Positions 8,193 through 17,398 are shown, counted from the stretch's first letter. The stretch: 64,000 nt of DNA from an uncultured Oscillospiraceae bacterium (GCA_934448295.1 CAKSEY010000015.1:1-64000); one strand, 5' to 3'. Translations and numbers: made by a program. Notes: generated by a model from the letters alone, not told the origin.

Positions 8193-11100
8193 TTATCTGT
8201 TCAGCTTGAGATTCCTCAGCAGCAGGTAATTATCGTCCACCGTGCTGAAAACGCGCCGGCTGCTGCCGCTGATTATCTCCGTTATATACTCGCCGGTCTG
8301 GCGGTAGAATTCGTCCTCGTAATGCACTATGTGCGCGCCGCCCAGCGGGAAGCTGTCCGAGGAATAGAAGTGCTTCGATATGTCTATGACGTAGCACCCG
8401 GTGACGCTGGCGAAGCGCTCCTCGCACAGCGAGATGAACTTTTTCTTTATCTCGAACATTCCGTCGTCCTCCAGGGGCTTCAGCCTGTTGTCGAGGTCGA
8501 TGTACATATTTTTCGGCTCGGTCTTTATAAGTATTATATGCTCGCCGTACTTTTCCAGTATCATCTTGGCGAAGCGGGTCATGACCTCATAGCAGAACTT
8601 CATGTCGCGCTTTTCGAACAGGTAGCACTCCCGGCACTCCGGCTGAATGCTCTTGTAGAAGTCCGTCCGGAGAATGAAGTCGTCTATCTCGAAAAGCCCG
8701 CCCCTGTACTCCGCCATGCGGCTTATCAGGTCGTAGAAATCCAGCAGTATCCAGCGGGATTCGCTGCCCTTTATATCCGCGTCGCCGCTGCGCAGGAACG
8801 AATCCTCCATCGTCCGCCTGCGCCATTTGTTGCCGCAGAATGCGTCCGTCCCCTCGGGGAGCTTCACGTCCACCGGCGGGTCGAACGCGAGGATCGGCGA
8901 CTGCTTGAAGATGTACGTTCCGATATACGCGCCCCGGCTGCGGTTCGCGGATTCCCTGGAAACACAGCTTCCCCAGATGTCCAGGGTCATTCTGTTCAGG
9001 GAGTTTATGTAGCGCTTCATCTGGGTTTTTCCGCGAAGCAGGAACGCAAGCTCGGCGCTGTCCTCGTTCACGGAGGCGCCTATCTCGTTCGAAAGCAGCC
9101 TTACCATCCGGCGGACGATGTTGTAATGTCCCCGGAACGCCGGCTCGAAGAAGTCGTAGGAGCGGTCGATGTGGCCGTTCAGCAGTGCGTGGATCATCTC
9201 GGCTGCCTTTATTATTTCCTCGGCGCCGCTGTCCCCCACAAAGAAGTCCCTGACGGACATAAGCGAGGCGCTGCCCGAATGTTTCAGCCGCAGCAGGCGC
9301 TCGCGGTTCCTGCCGACGAATTCTGCGGAGGTGTGCGCAATTATCTGGTCTGCCGCGCAGTCCATGTCCAGCAGCCAGCTCTGATACGCCCGGGCGGTCA
9401 TACTCGGGTAGTACTTCATCACCCTGTCGAACCACAGGCTTTCATCAGGCAGGGAAACGCAGGTGCGCCCGCTGCCGTCCGTCAGCTTCGCCACAGCCCT
9501 GTACGCGTCCGCGTAATATGCGTCCTCGTACTCCATCGTGCCGTCCGCGTCCGAAAAATAGTGCTGCGACAGGTCCACCACCAGCGGCGAAGCAATGGAG
9601 ATGAAGTAGTCCTCCATCGCGCGTATGAAGCGGTTTATGCTGTTTTTCGGCTGAGCGTTCCGAAGCTCGTTGTCCTTCACTGAATGTACCCCGAACGTGT
9701 GCCTGAACAGTATGATTTTTTCCGGCGGGAACGCCTGGAGCGTCTGCGCCGCGTAGCGCTCCACCAGCGGCTTCCAGACAGTTTCACCGAAGGGCGGGTT
9801 TATCTTCGTGAAGCGCTCCTTGTGCTCCTTGTAGAACGCGCTGCGCTTGAAGCTCTTCGACCCGGTGAAGAATATCGGCGGCTCCCCCGGCTCTCCCGCC
9901 AGCTTGTAGCAGGCGGCGGCAGCGGCGGCTAGGAAGTCCACGGCGCAGTAATCCGCCTGGGATTCTCCCATCACGTCCGCAAGATCTTTGTCCAGGTCGA
10001 GCCTGAGGCGCTCGTCGTCACCGACCGCTTCCACTACCTCAGCCGGGGCGCCCTTTCCGCAGCCCAGAGAAAGCTGTGAAAGCAGCAGAGCCGTGCGGTC
10101 AGTGCGGAACCCTCTCCCGGCGGAAAATATCCTGTTCAGCAGCTTTGAGCCGCTCAGGAATATCAGCGGTCGGAACTCAAAATGATTTATCCCCGTGCCG
10201 AGTACTGCCTTTGTGCGCTCGAATGAAGCCGTGCTCTCGCTGTTGTGCGGCGGGAACACGGGAACTATCTCATAGCCCCAGCTCCTGTCCTCCGTCATGC
10301 AGGGAATGTAGGAGACCATGGTGATTATCCTGCCGTTCTCCCGGCGGAGCTCCGCACGGAGCACCGCGCCGTCGCGGTTTCCGTCTATCTCGGACATGGC
10401 GCTGAGCATATTCCCCAGGGAAAACGCGCAGGGCACCCGCCTGCCGTCCGCAGCGCCTATCCAACTGAATTTCTGCACAAGGTGCGGGTGCGAACCCACT
10501 ATCAGGTCGGCGCCCGCGTCCGCAAGGAACTTCGCTTCTTCAAGCTGGTGCTTTCTGAGACGGGGGGTATTCATCGCGCCCCAGTGCATATATGCGATTA
10601 TGTACTCCGCGCCCATGCTTCTGGCATGGTTCACCATCTCCGTGAAATACTCCCGGCTGTAAGCCCCGTTGGGGTTCGCGCCGGAAGCCCCCACAAGACC
10701 CTCGGTCCCGTTGGATATCATCGTGCAGGCAAGTATCGCCGCGCGTATGCCCTTGACGTCCACCATCACCGGATTGTCGCCAAGGGTGCCTATGTTCATC
10801 ATGCCGCAGCGCCTTACCGCGTCCGCCGTGGAGGTCAGCCCCTCCATTCCGCAGTCGCAGCTATGGTTGTTGGCGGTTATCATCGCGTCAAAGCCCGCAT
10901 ATGCTGCCGCCGCCGCAAAGGAGGTCGGCGAGTTGCAGTTCGGCGAGCCGCCCTCCAGCCGGAGCTGCTCGTACTCGTACGGCTGGGTGTCGCAGCAGAC
11001 GGTTTCCAGCACTCCCGCAGAAAAATCCGCGCCGGAAAGTATCTCCCGGAGCTGGCGGAACGTATCATGGAAATCGAACCCGCGCTTCGCCGCAGCGCGC

Positions 11101-11693
11101 TGCTGCTTCGAGGTGCACATGAGATCCCCGGTGAACATGAGCACGGCGCGCTTTTCCGCGCAGGAGTGGTTTCTGTCCACCGCTATCTTCGTCACGAAAG
11201 TCTGGCTGTCGTTGAGGGAGGTCAGCGTGATGTTCGCGGTGCCGCGGCTTTTCGCCGTGACCGTCCCCATGCCGTCCACGAAAGCCACCGAGGGATTATC
11301 GCAGGAAAAGGACACCGGCGGCATTCCCATCGCGGATTCCCAGGATATCTGACCGCTTTCGCCGCGCTTCAGGCATAGCACGCGCTGCGCCTTCAGCCGG
11401 AGCACATGCGGCGTGAACCGCTTTTTCTCCGACCGCTGACCCAGCGTCTCCTTGCCGTCCTTTACGGTGTAGGCGCATATCTCCACAAGGTACTCCCGCT
11501 TGTTGGTGAAGCCGAGTATGCCCTTGCTGGTTCCCTGCGCGTAGCGTGCCTTTATCAGCGTTTCCGGAGCGTCAGCGCTGTAAAAGAACAGCCGGTAGCC
11601 CGCCGCGCCGGGGACGGGATTCCATTTCATGAATGCGCTGCCGTCCCTGCCCGTGGCTGAAAATCCCTCTGGTGCTCTAAGAATTGGTGCCAT
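8193..11693 (-). CDS. Multidomain CapA-like phosphoesterase fused to Fn3, Ig-like and DUF6270-like domains
   Basis: 1166 residues with no signal peptide or membrane segment. Domains in order: Fn3-like (~1-95), bacterial Ig-like (~98-172, SVAFVDGMGTVTAKSRGTANI), CapA/PgsA metallophosphoesterase-like (~185-505; FTGDLM, ANNHSCDCG, YMHWG, GSHPH), a region resembling a DUF6270 domain without its start (~520-740), a helical part, and a C-terminal DUF6270-like domain (~905-1150) opening with IWGSCVSRES. CapA proteins belong to poly-gamma-glutamate capsule systems; DUF6270 resembles SGNH/GDSL-type acyl-hydrolase folds associated with surface polysaccharides. It is 18 bp downstream of the toroid protein and co-transcribed with it. 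Substrate unknown; a role in surface glycan modification is inference. Confidence 0.8.
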   Translation of the reverse strand: MAPILRAPEGFSATGRDGSAFMKWNPVPGAAGYRLFFYSADAPETLIKARYAQGTSKGILGFTNKREYLVEICAYTVKDGKETLGQRSEKKRFTPHVLRLKAQRVLCLKRGESGQISWESAMGMPPVSFSCDNPSVAFVDGMGTVTAKSRGTANITLTSLNDSQTFVTKIAVDRNHSCAEKRAVLMFTGDLMCTSKQQRAAAKRGFDFHDTFRQLREILSGADFSAGVLETVCCDTQPYEYEQLRLEGGSPNCNSPTSFAAAAAYAGFDAMITANNHSCDCGMEGLTSTADAVRRCGMMNIGTLGDNPVMVDVKGIRAAILACTMISNGTEGLVGASGANPNGAYSREYFTEMVNHARSMGAEYIIAYMHWGAMNTPRLRKHQLEEAKFLADAGADLIVGSHPHLVQKFSWIGAADGRRVPCAFSLGNMLSAMSEIDGNRDGAVLRAELRRENGRIITMVSYIPCMTEDRSWGYEIVPVFPPHNSESTASFERTKAVLGTGINHFEFRPLIFLSGSKLLNRIFSAGRGFRTDRTALLLSQLSLGCGKGAPAEVVEAVGDDERLRLDLDKDLADVMGESQADYCAVDFLAAAAAACYKLAGEPGEPPIFFTGSKSFKRSAFYKEHKERFTKINPPFGETVWKPLVERYAAQTLQAFPPEKIILFRHTFGVHSVKDNELRNAQPKNSINRFIRAMEDYFISIASPLVVDLSQHYFSDADGTMEYEDAYYADAYRAVAKLTDGSGRTCVSLPDESLWFDRVMKYYPSMTARAYQSWLLDMDCAADQIIAHTSAEFVGRNRERLLRLKHSGSASLMSVRDFFVGDSGAEEIIKAAEMIHALLNGHIDRSYDFFEPAFRGHYNIVRRMVRLLSNEIGASVNEDSAELAFLLRGKTQMKRYINSLNRMTLDIWGSCVSRESANRSRGAYIGTYIFKQSPILAFDPPVDVKLPEGTDAFCGNKWRRRTMEDSFLRSGDADIKGSESRWILLDFYDLISRMAEYRGGLFEIDDFILRTDFYKSIQPECRECYLFEKRDMKFCYEVMTRFAKMILEKYGEHIILIKTEPKNMYIDLDNRLKPLEDDGMFEIKKKFISLCEERFASVTGCYVIDISKHFYSSDSFPLGGAHIVHYEDEFYRQTGEYITEIISGSSRRVFSTVDDNYLLLRNLKLNR

Positions 11694-11711
11694 TGCCGTT
11701 AGTCCTCTCGC

Positions 11712-13418
11712 TTATTCAAAAGATGTGCGCAGCGCCTCCAGCCTGCCGTAATTCCGGTAGAATGCATAGTAAGCGCCGCAGAAATGCTGAATGTCGTCTA
11801 TTCTTATCCTGTAGCCGTCATGCCGCACGAAAAAGGCTCCCAGCGACATATTCGGGAATTTCAGGTACATGACGTACTCCGGGTAGCCGTAGCCGTTGAG
11901 CATATAGTCCGCGCGGTGATATATCGTCCTGATGAACTTTTCCACGTGGAATTCTTCCAGATACTGGCAGGAAAGTCCCTGCTCCCTTATCCGGCTGTAA
12001 AGCTCAAACGTCACGCAGAGAAGCTCGAGATAGGTGTGGTAGGTGGTGTCCTGGCTGTATATCCTGTCTAGGTTCACGTCTGCGTTTTTCAGCCCGAAGC
12101 TCAGGTATTTGTCCTCCGGGAGGTATTTCGTCAGCTCGTTCATGGCGTAGGCTACCCAGTGGTCGCGGTACTGCTCGTAGCCCTTGCGGATGAATCTGTC
12201 CGCCGCCATCGCCGCCGCGTCCAGCCACTTTTTGTCCTTTGTCAGACCGTAAAGCCGGCACAGCGCGAACGTCGCCTCGCCGTCGTAATACACGGTGCGG
12301 AACTGGTCCTTCGGGGAGAGCGACGGGTAATTCAGCACATGGAAGAACCTGCCGCAGCGCGGGTCGAACAGCTCCATCAGCCCGTTTCCCAGCTCCCGGC
12401 AGAGCTTAACGTACCTCTGCGAACCGGTGGCGTCCATGTACTCCGTCAGCATTATCACCGCGAGCGCGTTTCCGCCCAGCTTGACCTCGTTCAGCTGTAG
12501 ATCCGCGAGGTACACGGTGTTGTCCGCGCCCTCCCGGTCGGGGTACTTCTTGAACGTATTCGCGACCATGAAGCCCACTGCCTTTTCGATCTGGTTCAGC
12601 GTGAATTTGTCGCCGGTAAGCCGGTAGGCGCATATCAGGCTCCATATCGAGGAAGCGTGACGCTGAATGTTGTACCCGGGTATCTCCTTATGGAATATCG
12701 GGTAGTATCCGTAATCGAACTTTCCGTTCATCGCGACCTGCATCGACAGGTACTCCGAGGAGGTTCTGACGACCTCCAGCGCGGTCTTATCGTCAAAGCG
12801 CGCTGTTATGCGCCTGCCGCAGTTGTTCCCGCTGCCGTAGAGCTTATGTACATCGTTGTTTTCCCCGCAGAAGCGGCTCTCGCAGTCAAACAGCGTGACT
12901 TGCTCCGGGAATTCCTGGAGGGTTTTCAGCCCGCAGGCGGCGAGATACTTGTTCACGCGTTTCAGCTCGATGAGATGCTGTTTGTAGGTTATCACGCGGT
13001 TTCCGTTTATTTCCGCCTCAATGAGAGCGGTTTCGAGCCTGTCGTCAAACGAGATACCGCGCCGGAAGAACTCGTTGCGGCTTTTCGTGATCTGCTCCAT
13101 CAGCTCCGCGAACGTCGCCCTTTCACTGCTGGAGGTGATGTCCGCCTTGACCCACACCGGCAGTATCCCGGATTTCCGGACGTACTCGGAGGCGGCGCGG
13201 CAGGCGCTGTTCCATGCGGCCTCCGGAGTCCCGCCGTGACCGCGCAGCACCGCCGCCCTTACCGTGGTGTCGCACACGGAAATGAACGCGGCATATTCCC
13301 CACCTGCTTTCATCGCGGGGGCGAAGCGCTCCAGAAGTCCGGAGAAATCCCCTCCGTCGAGGAAGCTCTCCCGCAGGAGCGCCAGCTTTTCGTCTAGCTT
13401 GTTTGTGAAATCGGACAT
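11712..13418 (-). CDS. Predicted (alpha/alpha)6-toroid protein of unknown function
   Basis: 568 residues, no signal peptide. The N-terminal ~150 residues form a mixed domain (AWNSACRAASEYV, LPVWVKADI) I cannot name. From about residue 225 the protein has regularly spaced helical blocks with aromatic and acidic motifs (GYYPIFHKEIPGYNIQRHAS, YYDGEATFALCRLYGL, RDHWVAYAMNELTKY, GAYYAFYRNY) typical of six-hairpin toroids such as glycoside hydrolases, polysaccharide lyases and uronyl epimerases. No catalytic site can be assigned. It is the first gene of the operon with the CapA/DUF6270 protein, from a clear promoter. The ATG follows GGGAGG. Confidence 0.75.
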   Translation of the reverse strand: MSDFTNKLDEKLALLRESFLDGGDFSGLLERFAPAMKAGGEYAAFISVCDTTVRAAVLRGHGGTPEAAWNSACRAASEYVRKSGILPVWVKADITSSSERATFAELMEQITKSRNEFFRRGISFDDRLETALIEAEINGNRVITYKQHLIELKRVNKYLAACGLKTLQEFPEQVTLFDCESRFCGENNDVHKLYGSGNNCGRRITARFDDKTALEVVRTSSEYLSMQVAMNGKFDYGYYPIFHKEIPGYNIQRHASSIWSLICAYRLTGDKFTLNQIEKAVGFMVANTFKKYPDREGADNTVYLADLQLNEVKLGGNALAVIMLTEYMDATGSQRYVKLCRELGNGLMELFDPRCGRFFHVLNYPSLSPKDQFRTVYYDGEATFALCRLYGLTKDKKWLDAAAMAADRFIRKGYEQYRDHWVAYAMNELTKYLPEDKYLSFGLKNADVNLDRIYSQDTTYHTYLELLCVTFELYSRIREQGLSCQYLEEFHVEKFIRTIYHRADYMLNGYGYPEYVMYLKFPNMSLGAFFVRHDGYRIRIDDIQHFCGAYYAFYRNYGRLEALRTSFE

Positions 13419-13448
13419 AGGAACCTCCCGCGCATTGTAGTTTTCTTA

Positions 13449-13477
13449 ATTATACCATACAGAACCTGATTTGTAAA
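13449..13477 (-). promoter_or_regulatory. Promoter of the toroid-CapA operon
   Basis: TTTACA (13477-13472), 17-base spacer, TATAAT (13454-13449) on the minus strand, about 30 bases upstream of the ATG at 13418. Confidence 0.8.
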
Positions 13478-13487
13478 GAACCCAAAA

Positions 13488-13616
13488 TCAAATGTCGATT
13501 ATATCGTCGTCCTCGCCCTTTATCTCCTTGACCAGCTTGTCGGCGTACTTCACGCCCACTACCACCGCCGCAAGGATCGCAAGGCTTGAAGCCAGCTTGA
13601 TGATTTCCTTTACCAT
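13488..13616 (-). CDS. 42-residue single-pass membrane miniprotein
   Basis: ATG at 13616 preceded by AAGGAGGTTTTATT, an almost perfect ribosome site. The product is an amphipathic start (MVKEIIKL), a membrane helix (ASSLAILAAVVVGVKYA), then a charged tail ending EDDDIIDI. It lies 12 bp downstream of the MGMT-family gene and just upstream of the promoter for the toroid operon. Unknown function; could be a small regulatory membrane protein. The strong ribosome site and clean topology argue that it is real. Confidence 0.7.
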   Translation of the reverse strand: MVKEIIKLASSLAILAAVVVGVKYADKLVKEIKGEDDDIIDI

Positions 13617-13628
13617 AATAAAACCTCC

Positions 13629-13946
13629 TTAAAGTCCGTCCCACAGGAATCTGTCCAGGTCTACCCTGCCGTCCCCGGAAACCTCCACTCCCTCGGCGCG
13701 GAGAAGCTCCGCCTGCCTGTCTGCGCCGCCGAATGCGAACGCGGGAGCCGTCCCGCCGAACCTGTTGAGCACCCGATGGCACGGGATAACTCCCGGCTCG
13801 GGATTCGCGTGGAGCGCGTAGCCCACCGCCCTCGCCCACCGGGGATTCCCGGCGAGCATCGCCACCTGTCCGTATGTCGCGACCTTGCCGCGCGGTATCC
13901 TCCGGACAACGTCATATATCTTCTCGAACGTTGATTTCTCTGCCAT
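13629..13946 (-). CDS. MGMT-family (methylated-DNA-cysteine methyltransferase DNA-binding domain) protein
   Basis: 105 residues consisting only of the C-terminal Ada/Ogt-type domain: GKVATYGQVA recognition region, then IPCHRVLNRFG with the nucleophilic Cys retained, so alkyl transfer is possible, unlike the Trp-containing ATL proteins. The N-terminal domain of full Ogt (about 160-170 residues) is absent, as in the short MGMT-family group. I start at the ATG at 13946 because AAGGAGC precedes it; an in-frame ATG 27 bases upstream has no ribosome site. It follows the clpX terminator. Confidence 0.85.
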   Translation of the reverse strand: MAEKSTFEKIYDVVRRIPRGKVATYGQVAMLAGNPRWARAVGYALHANPEPGVIPCHRVLNRFGGTAPAFAFGGADRQAELLRAEGVEVSGDGRVDLDRFLWDGL

Positions 13947-13971
13947 AGTGCTCCTTTCCGCAAAATGAAAC

Positions 13972-14000
13972 AAAAAACGGCAGACATTTCTGCCTGCCGT
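13972..14000 (-). terminator. Terminator of tig-clpP-clpX
   Basis: ACGGCAG (stem), ten-base loop, CTGCCGT, followed on the minus strand by a T run. Starts 5 bp after the clpX stop. Confidence 0.8.
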
Positions 14001-14005
14001 GAGTG

Positions 14006-15304
14006 TCAGTTCTTTGCCGTTTTCTTCGCAGGCTTCTTTTTGCCGTGCTCTATCTCCGGGGCTCCCGTGCCGTTCACACAGTCGGCGGTGATAGTGATTC
14101 TGGTGATTGTGTCGTCGCTCGGGGCGGTGAACATCACATCGCGCAGCGTCTGCTCAACGATGGAGCGCAGTCCTCTTGCGCCGGTGTTGCGCTCGATGGA
14201 TTTCTTCGCGATCGCCTGGAGCGCGCCCTTGTCAAATTCAAGGTCGATACCGTCCGCGTTGAACAGGTACTTGTACTGCTTTATCAGCGCGTTCTTCGGC
14301 TCGTCAAGTATCCTCATGAGAGCCTCCTCGTCAAGCGCGTCAAGCACCGTGACTACCGGAAGTCTGCCGATAAGCTCGGGGATTATGCCGAACTTCACGA
14401 GATCCTCCTGGCTCACCTGGTGGAGTATCTTGTAGCTCTCCTTCTCCTTCCTGGAGGAAACCTCCGCGCCAAAGCCCATTGCTGAGCTGGAAACGCGGGA
14501 AGCTATCATCTTCTCCAGACCCTCGAAAGCGCCGCCGCAGATAAACAGAATGTTCTTGGTGTTTATCTGGATAAACTCCTGGTGCGGGTGCTTTCTTCCG
14601 CCCTGGGGAGGTACGTTGGAGATAGTTCCCTCAACGATCTTCAGCAGGGCCTGCTGTACGCCCTCGCCGCTTACGTCTCTGGTGATGGAGGTGTTCTCGC
14701 TGCGGCGGGAGATCTTGTCTATCTCGTCAATGTAGATGATGCCGCGCTCTGCCGCCTCGATGTCGTAATCCGCCGCCTGAATAAGACGGAGCAGCACGTT
14801 TTCAACGTCCTCGCCGACATATCCCGCCTGGGTGAGCGTTGTAGCGTCCGCGATAGCGAACGGAACGTTCAGCAGCTTTGCCAGCGACTGAGCCAGCATG
14901 GTCTTGCCCACGCCGGTGGGACCGAGCAGGAGCACGTTGCTCTTCTGGAGCTCCACCTCGTCGTCGGCCTCCTCGTCGTTGAGGAACGTGCGCTTGTAGT
15001 GATTGTAAACGGACACGCTGAGGATCTTCTTCGCCTCGTCCTGCCCGATGATGTACTGGTCAAGATAAGCCTTGATCTGCTCGGGTTTCATCAGGTCGCC
15101 GCTGTTGGACATGAAGCTGTCGGAGCTCGGCTTAGCTGCGGGGGGTGCTGCGCGGCCCGGCTTGATGTCGCCGCTTTCCACCAGCATATTGTAGGAGGCA
15201 AGCACGCACTCGTTGCATATCACCGCCTGATTGTCCCCGATTCCTGCGTAAAGCAGACGGCGAACCCTGTCCTCGCCCTTTCCGCAAAAGGAGCAAACCA
15301 TCAT
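14006..15304 (-). CDS. clpX: ATP-dependent Clp protease ATP-binding subunit ClpX
   Basis: 432 residues. The N-terminal zinc domain has CSFCGK and CNEC. The AAA+ domain has GPTGVGKT (Walker A), IIYIDEIDKI (Walker B) and the sensor/arginine-finger region GIIPELIGRLPV. The ClpP-docking loop reads AMGFGAE, an M-for-I variant of the usual IGF. ClpX unfolds substrates and feeds them to ClpP. It is third in the conserved order tig-clpP-clpX, 71 bp after clpP, and has its own terminator. ATG at 15304 follows GAGAGGAA. Confidence 0.97.
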   Translation of the reverse strand: MMVCSFCGKGEDRVRRLLYAGIGDNQAVICNECVLASYNMLVESGDIKPGRAAPPAAKPSSDSFMSNSGDLMKPEQIKAYLDQYIIGQDEAKKILSVSVYNHYKRTFLNDEEADDEVELQKSNVLLLGPTGVGKTMLAQSLAKLLNVPFAIADATTLTQAGYVGEDVENVLLRLIQAADYDIEAAERGIIYIDEIDKISRRSENTSITRDVSGEGVQQALLKIVEGTISNVPPQGGRKHPHQEFIQINTKNILFICGGAFEGLEKMIASRVSSSAMGFGAEVSSRKEKESYKILHQVSQEDLVKFGIIPELIGRLPVVTVLDALDEEALMRILDEPKNALIKQYKYLFNADGIDLEFDKGALQAIAKKSIERNTGARGLRSIVEQTLRDVMFTAPSDDTITRITITADCVNGTGAPEIEHGKKKPAKKTAKN

Positions 15305-15375
15305 ATTTGTATTCCTCTCATAAACAAACGCACAGAGAGCCGTAAATCAGCCCTCTGGCGCCATAATATCCTGAT

Positions 15376-15978
15376 TTACTTGATGTCGTTTCTGCTCTTG
15401 TATACCTTGTCGATAAGGCCGTACTCCAGAGCCTCCTGCGCGGACATGAAGTTGTCGCGCTCGGTGTCGCGGCAGATATCCTCGTAGGCCTTGCCGGTGT
15501 TCTCGCTGAGGATCCGGTTCAGGCGCTCCTTGGTTCTCTGCAGGTAGTTGGAGTGTATCATGATATCCGTTACCTGACCGGAAAGTCCGCTGCCGGAAAT
15601 AAGCGGCTGGTGTATCATGATCTCGCTGTTCGGAAGAGCGATACGCTTGCCCTTAGCGCCGGAAGAAAGCAGGAAGGCACCCATGGAAGCCGCCATGCCC
15701 GTGCAGATCGTGGAAACGTCGCACTTGATATACTGCATGGTGTCATAGATGGCCATACCGTCGGAAACGGAGCCTCCGGGGCTGTTGATGTAGAGATAGA
15801 TGTCCTTGTCAGGATCCTGCCCCTCGAGATAGAGAAGCTGCGCCACAACAACGCTGGCAGTCGCAGAATTCACCTGATCGTGCAGAAGGATGATCCTGTC
15901 GTTCAGAAGTCTGGAGAAGATATCGTAGGAACGCTCTCCGTGCGCACTCTGCTCAACTACATAAGGAATATAAGCCAT
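15376..15978 (-). CDS. clpP: ATP-dependent Clp protease proteolytic subunit ClpP
   Basis: 200 residues, standard length. Catalytic Ser98 in GMAASMGAFLL, His123 in MIHQP, and Asp in the DTERDNFMSA block. It forms the tetradecameric chamber used by ClpX and, in this genome, presumably by the ClpE-like ATPase at 28.0-30.4 kb. ATG follows GAAAGGAGC. Between it and tig are 92 bp containing a CCCCGGGG hairpin, which could be a processing or partial termination site. Confidence 0.98.
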   Translation of the reverse strand: MAYIPYVVEQSAHGERSYDIFSRLLNDRIILLHDQVNSATASVVVAQLLYLEGQDPDKDIYLYINSPGGSVSDGMAIYDTMQYIKCDVSTICTGMAASMGAFLLSSGAKGKRIALPNSEIMIHQPLISGSGLSGQVTDIMIHSNYLQRTKERLNRILSENTGKAYEDICRDTERDNFMSAQEALEYGLIDKVYKSRNDIK

Positions 15979-16070
15979 ATTGCTCCTTTCCCCGCTTTCG
16001 CGGTGCCGTGCTGTCGACTCTGTAAAGCGTCGGCTCTCCCCGGTCTCCCCGGGGAAGCTTCAGCGTGGGA

Positions 16071-17354
16071 TTACTCAGTTACCTCTTCGATCTTAGCGGA
16101 TTCGCGAACCAGGTCGAGAGCCTTCTCGATCCTGAGATCGTTCTTGACAGCCTCGGCGGGAATTGCAGACTTGACCTTCTCAACGTCCATCTTGTACTGC
16201 TCAGCCATCTCTGCGTATTCCTTCTCGATGTCCTCGTCGGAAACCTGAATGTTCTCCTGCTCTGCTATCTTCTCCAGTGCAAGACGGAGGTCTACCTGGC
16301 GCTTTGCAACCTCTGTGAAGTTAGCCCTGAACTGATCCATGGTCTGACCCACATACTTGAGGTAGTCCTCGACCTTGATCCTGTTTCTTGCAGACCACTC
16401 GCGAACGATGTCGTCAATGCGGCGCTGGTACATTACCTGCGGAACCTCAGCCTTCATCCTGGAGATAACGCCGTCAACAAGCGCGTTGTCAAGGTTGGTG
16501 TCAGCCTCGTCGGTCGCAGCCTTTTCAAGCTTGCTTCTGATATCAGCCTTGTACTCGTCAAGAGTATCGAACTCGCTTACGTCCTTAACGAAATCATCGT
16601 CAACGGCGGGAAGCTCCTTGCCCTTCAGCTCGTGCAGCTTGCACTTGAATACAGCGGGCTTGCCTGCGAGGTTCTCAGCCTGATAGTGCTCGGGGAATGT
16701 TACGTTTACGTCGAACTCGTCGCCGATGTTCTTGCCGACGATCTGCTCCTCAAAGCCGGGGATAAAGGAGCCGCTGCCGAGCTCGAGCGGGAACTTCTCG
16801 CCCTTGCCGCCCTCGAAAGCTACGCCGTCAAGGAAGCCCTCGAAGTCGATAACTGCCGTGTCGCCGTTAACAGCCGCTCTGTCCTCTACGGTAACGCTGC
16901 GTGCGTTTCTGTTGCGAACCTTTTCGATCTCAGCGTTAACTGCGTCGTCAGTTACAGCCTTGGTCACTTTCTTCGCTTCTATTCCCTTGTAGTCGGAAAT
17001 TTCTACTTCCGGCTTTGTGATGATGTCAGCCTTGAACTTAACGCCGGTATCCTTGTTTACTTCAACGACCTCGGTGTTCTCAACGTCTACAACGTCAAGA
17101 CCGGTCTTTTCAACAACCGCCGCAATGTTGTGGTTGTACAGGCTGTTTACTGCGTCCTCGTAGAAAACGCCGGTGCCGTACTGCGCCTCGATCACCTTGC
17201 GGGGAGCCTTGCCCTTACGGAAGCCGGGAACGGTGATGTTCTTCTTTCTCCTGTTGTAAGCAGCGGAAACTGCGTTCTCGAACTCCTCTGCTGTGAATGC
17301 GAACTCAATGGCAGTGGTATTTGTTGCTGTTTTGTTCTGGGAAATGATCTCCAT
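16071..17354 (-). CDS. tig: Trigger factor, ribosome-associated chaperone and prolyl isomerase
   Basis: 427 residues. The ribosome-binding N-domain carries VPGFRKGKAPRKVIE (signature GFRxGKxP). The FKBP-like PPIase domain (~150-240) contains VINGDTAVIDFEGFLDG and LGSGSFIPGFEEQI, and is followed by the helical C-domain. It folds nascent chains at the ribosome exit. First of tig-clpP-clpX. The ATG follows GAGGAAGGAA. Only 44 bp separate it from the upstream phosphoesterase and I see no clear promoter there, so it may be expressed by read-through. Confidence 0.97.
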   Translation of the reverse strand: MEIISQNKTATNTTAIEFAFTAEEFENAVSAAYNRRKKNITVPGFRKGKAPRKVIEAQYGTGVFYEDAVNSLYNHNIAAVVEKTGLDVVDVENTEVVEVNKDTGVKFKADIITKPEVEISDYKGIEAKKVTKAVTDDAVNAEIEKVRNRNARSVTVEDRAAVNGDTAVIDFEGFLDGVAFEGGKGEKFPLELGSGSFIPGFEEQIVGKNIGDEFDVNVTFPEHYQAENLAGKPAVFKCKLHELKGKELPAVDDDFVKDVSEFDTLDEYKADIRSKLEKAATDEADTNLDNALVDGVISRMKAEVPQVMYQRRIDDIVREWSARNRIKVEDYLKYVGQTMDQFRANFTEVAKRQVDLRLALEKIAEQENIQVSDEDIEKEYAEMAEQYKMDVEKVKSAIPAEAVKNDLRIEKALDLVRESAKIEEVTE

Positions 17355-17398
17355 GATTATTATTCCTTCCTCGTCCGTTCGGACAATTTATAAACTTT

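Noticed and set aside
8322..9683. Long plus-strand open frame opposite the CapA-like gene
   Set aside because: No ribosome site or family motif; the minus strand encodes recognisable domains across the whole span.
16065..17393. 442-codon plus-strand open frame opposite tig
   Set aside because: Mirror of a well-recognised trigger factor gene; low-complexity Leu/Val-rich translation typical of an antisense shadow.
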